From Bacillota bacterium (GTDB lineage Bacteria > Bacillota > Clostridia > Peptostreptococcales > Anaerovoracaceae): DNA of 31,655 nucleotides. A program made the translations under genes and the position numbers. Below the pieces are notes generated by a model. That model was not told the origin of the DNA. It did no database searches and saw nothing but the letters and a program-made list of their open reading frames with translations. Below are positions 30,390 through 31,655 of this stretch, piece after piece. The first letter of the stretch is position 1. Each line of letters begins with the position of its first letter. The stretch lies in assembly GCA_019420305.1 (NCBI GenBank), contig JAHZHL010000026.1, forward strand, positions 1 through 31,655, written 5' to 3'.

Positions 30390-30965
30390 TTATTTATTGA
30401 GCGTGATTTGATATGTTGATGTTTTTGTGACGCTACTTTTTACATACTGCATGGCTATTTTTGTAGAATATTTGAATCCATAATGTTCATTGAACCATTT
30501 TGGAGTTGGCGATGCAAGTTTATAACATTTACCTTTCTGTGGCGAAGAAATTGTAGACCCGTTTTGGTTCCTTTAATCCATCCTGCCTTTTTAAAATCAT
30601 TCACTGTACTGGATGCATATCCTGAATAGCTTGAAGACATTTTTAATGTTTTTACTTTATACGTTGTAGATACTATTTTTGAAGAGCTTCTTATAATTTT
30701 ATACCAATTCTGTAAAGGGGCACCGTCTCCTTTGGATGCACAGTAGTATATAATTCTTTTTCTTCAAGTTTTACTCCGTTATTATAGATCGTTGTATTTG
30801 TTGGTTCATCGAGGTCAATAGTGAGTTCAATATTTCTTGTACATTTTTCTCTCCATGTGAATTAGGTATTACTTCTTTTATATTTTCATCTGTCAGATTT
30901 CCCAGAACTTCTTTTTGTTCTTCGACGGATAATGATGCACTAGAATTATTTTCTCATATTACTTC
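30390..30965 (-). pseudogene. Degenerate gene for a secreted or surface protein, several frameshifts
   Basis: Reading the minus strand and changing frame gives a coherent low-GC protein: SSASLSVEEQKEVLGNLTDE, then ELTIDLDEPTNTTIYNNG, then GAPLQNWYKIIRSSSKIV, SYSGYASSTVNDFKKAGWIK, and finally ASPTPKWFNEHYGFKYSTKI running to a stop at 30390-30392. At least three frame changes are needed, near 30850, 30750 and 30550. At the 5' end an ATGAGAAAA is followed at once by stops and then by the SSASLSV frame, as if the signal-peptide core had been deleted. The Ser/Thr/Asn-rich composition suggests an exported protein. I do not recognise the family. It is flanked by its own terminator. Confidence 0.6.
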
Positions 30966-30987
30966 TCAATTCTTAATTAGATAATAA

Positions 30988-31041
30988 TTGATAAAGGTAT
31001 GCATCACTCCCTGTATCATAAATTGTAGGTTGATAAAGGTA
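30988..31041 (+). repeat. 12-bp direct repeat in AT-rich spacer
   Basis: TTGATAAAGGTA occurs at 30988-30999 and again at 31030-31041, 42 bp apart. The second copy is part of a small inverted repeat (AAAGGT with ACCTTT). Nothing else is seen in the 30966-31130 spacer. Confidence 0.4.
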
Positions 31042-31133
31042 ACCCAGAAACCTTTGATTAGATTTACCCTTCTATATACTAAGACGATCCTTTTCGGTTG
31101 CTCGGTTCAAAATCAGAAAAATTTATAAAATAA

Positions 31134-31168
31134 AAAGCTCCTAAAAGCATATCTGCTCTGGAGGCTTT
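31134..31168 (-). terminator. Terminator of the DUF4367 gene
   Basis: On the minus strand AAAGCCTCC pairs with GGAGCTTT (one bulge), with a second inner pairing of AGCA and TGCT, followed by a TTTATTTT tail. It lies 22 nt past the stop at 31190. Confidence 0.75.
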
Positions 31169-31189
31169 CCTATATTGCCCTGGTTCGCA

Positions 31190-31655
31190 TCATTTTTGTT
31201 CGACGATTCCTTCTATTACTCTCGTCCCTTCTTCTTTTGACAAGTATCCCACTACCGAAAAATTATGATCTCCTTCGGCATAGGTCACAGCGCTCCCATC
31301 ATCGTATTTCGCATAATACATTTCCTTTTCTGAAAATGGTGACTGAAATAAATCTCCCGACACATAAACATTCATGTCATCTAAGAGAACCTCGATATCA
31401 ACATACAGATCTTTCTTTCCATTTGAGAAATGATAACTTGTCCCCGTTGACGCTTCTTCGATCCGATCAAATGTTGCTTCCTGAAATTCATATCCCTCTG
31501 GGATATACGAAGGCACATACAGTGTCCCTGCGATCTCCTTTCCATCGGAAAGGTCCTCCCAGTCTGTCAGAACCAGTGACTGCACGCCATTTTCGTCTAT
31601 GACAGGTTCGTTTTCGGAAAAGAAATGTTTGACATTTTGAATCAGGCTTTTTACG
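31190..31655 (-). CDS. DUF4367-type protein, C-terminal part (cut by window edge)
   Basis: The frame is open to the right edge, so the true start lies outside. The visible 155 residues begin VKSLIQNVKHFFSEN, the usual linker after a membrane helix, and continue with GTLYVPSYIPEGYEFQEA, the hallmark of DUF4367 domains, then an extended beta-rich region ending VGYLSKEEGTRVIEGIVEQ. Such domains are the extracytoplasmic part of clostridial membrane proteins often encoded next to ECF sigma factors, so an anti-sigma-like role is possible; the neighbour that would show this is outside the window. An internal GTG at 31585 is not the real start. Confidence 0.75.
   Translation of the reverse strand, partial: VKSLIQNVKHFFSENEPVIDENGVQSLVLTDWEDLSDGKEIAGTLYVPSYIPEGYEFQEATFDRIEEASTGTSYHFSNGKKDLYVDIEVLLDDMNVYVSGDLFQSPFSEKEMYYAKYDDGSAVTYAEGDHNFSVVGYLSKEEGTRVIEGIVEQK

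Overview
The window looks like a chromosomal segment of a moderate-GC Firmicute of class Clostridia, most like a gut Lachnospiraceae. This is inferred from the PolC-type replicative polymerase, strong AGGAGG-like ribosome binding sites, the pyrH-frr-uppS-cdsA-dxr-rseP-ispG-polC order, the XpaC/TelA pair, the CBS-containing pyrophosphatase and a 3-hydroxybutyryl-CoA dehydrogenase. I see no tRNA, rRNA, CRISPR array or intact insertion sequence.

Bases 1-6300 hold a pyruvate/malate module. The first 13 codons of a probable pyruvate, phosphate dikinase gene run off the left edge and diverge from a LysR regulator. Facing the regulator is a minus-strand set: NAD-type malic enzyme, an LctP-family permease and a 55-residue membrane microprotein. 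Together they suggest import of lactate or malate, conversion to pyruvate and on to PEP. A long cytosolic M28 peptidase follows. Bases 6300-8420 hold a truncated membrane-protein fragment, an Amidase_3-type N-acetylmuramoyl-L-alanine amidase and a Methyltransf_32 methyltransferase, closed by a bidirectional terminator.

Bases 8428-11622 are a minus-strand operon read as ECF sigma factor, ung, lemA and an NhaC antiporter. Two small XRE regulators follow, converging on a shared hairpin. Bases 12776-22686 are the conserved translation/envelope/replication cluster: UMP kinase and ribosome recycling factor, undecaprenyl diphosphate synthase, CDP-diglyceride synthase, the MEP-pathway enzymes Dxr and IspG, the RseP protease, and PolC. 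The PolC is the most notable item: it is a continuous 1259-residue protein with the polymerase, PHP, zinc-knuckle and clamp-binding parts, but the DnaQ-type proofreading exonuclease normally inserted in the PHP domain is absent.

Bases 22793-26862 form a second minus-strand operon (xpaC-telA-ppaC) with a good promoter. Next come a solitary hbd gene, a T-rich intergenic stretch, a single-subunit siroheme/ferredoxin reductase on the plus strand and a Nim-like flavoprotein. From about 30,000 the DNA becomes AT-rich and degenerate: a doubtful ORF, a secreted-protein pseudogene with several frameshifts, and the 3' part of a DUF4367-type gene leaving the right edge.
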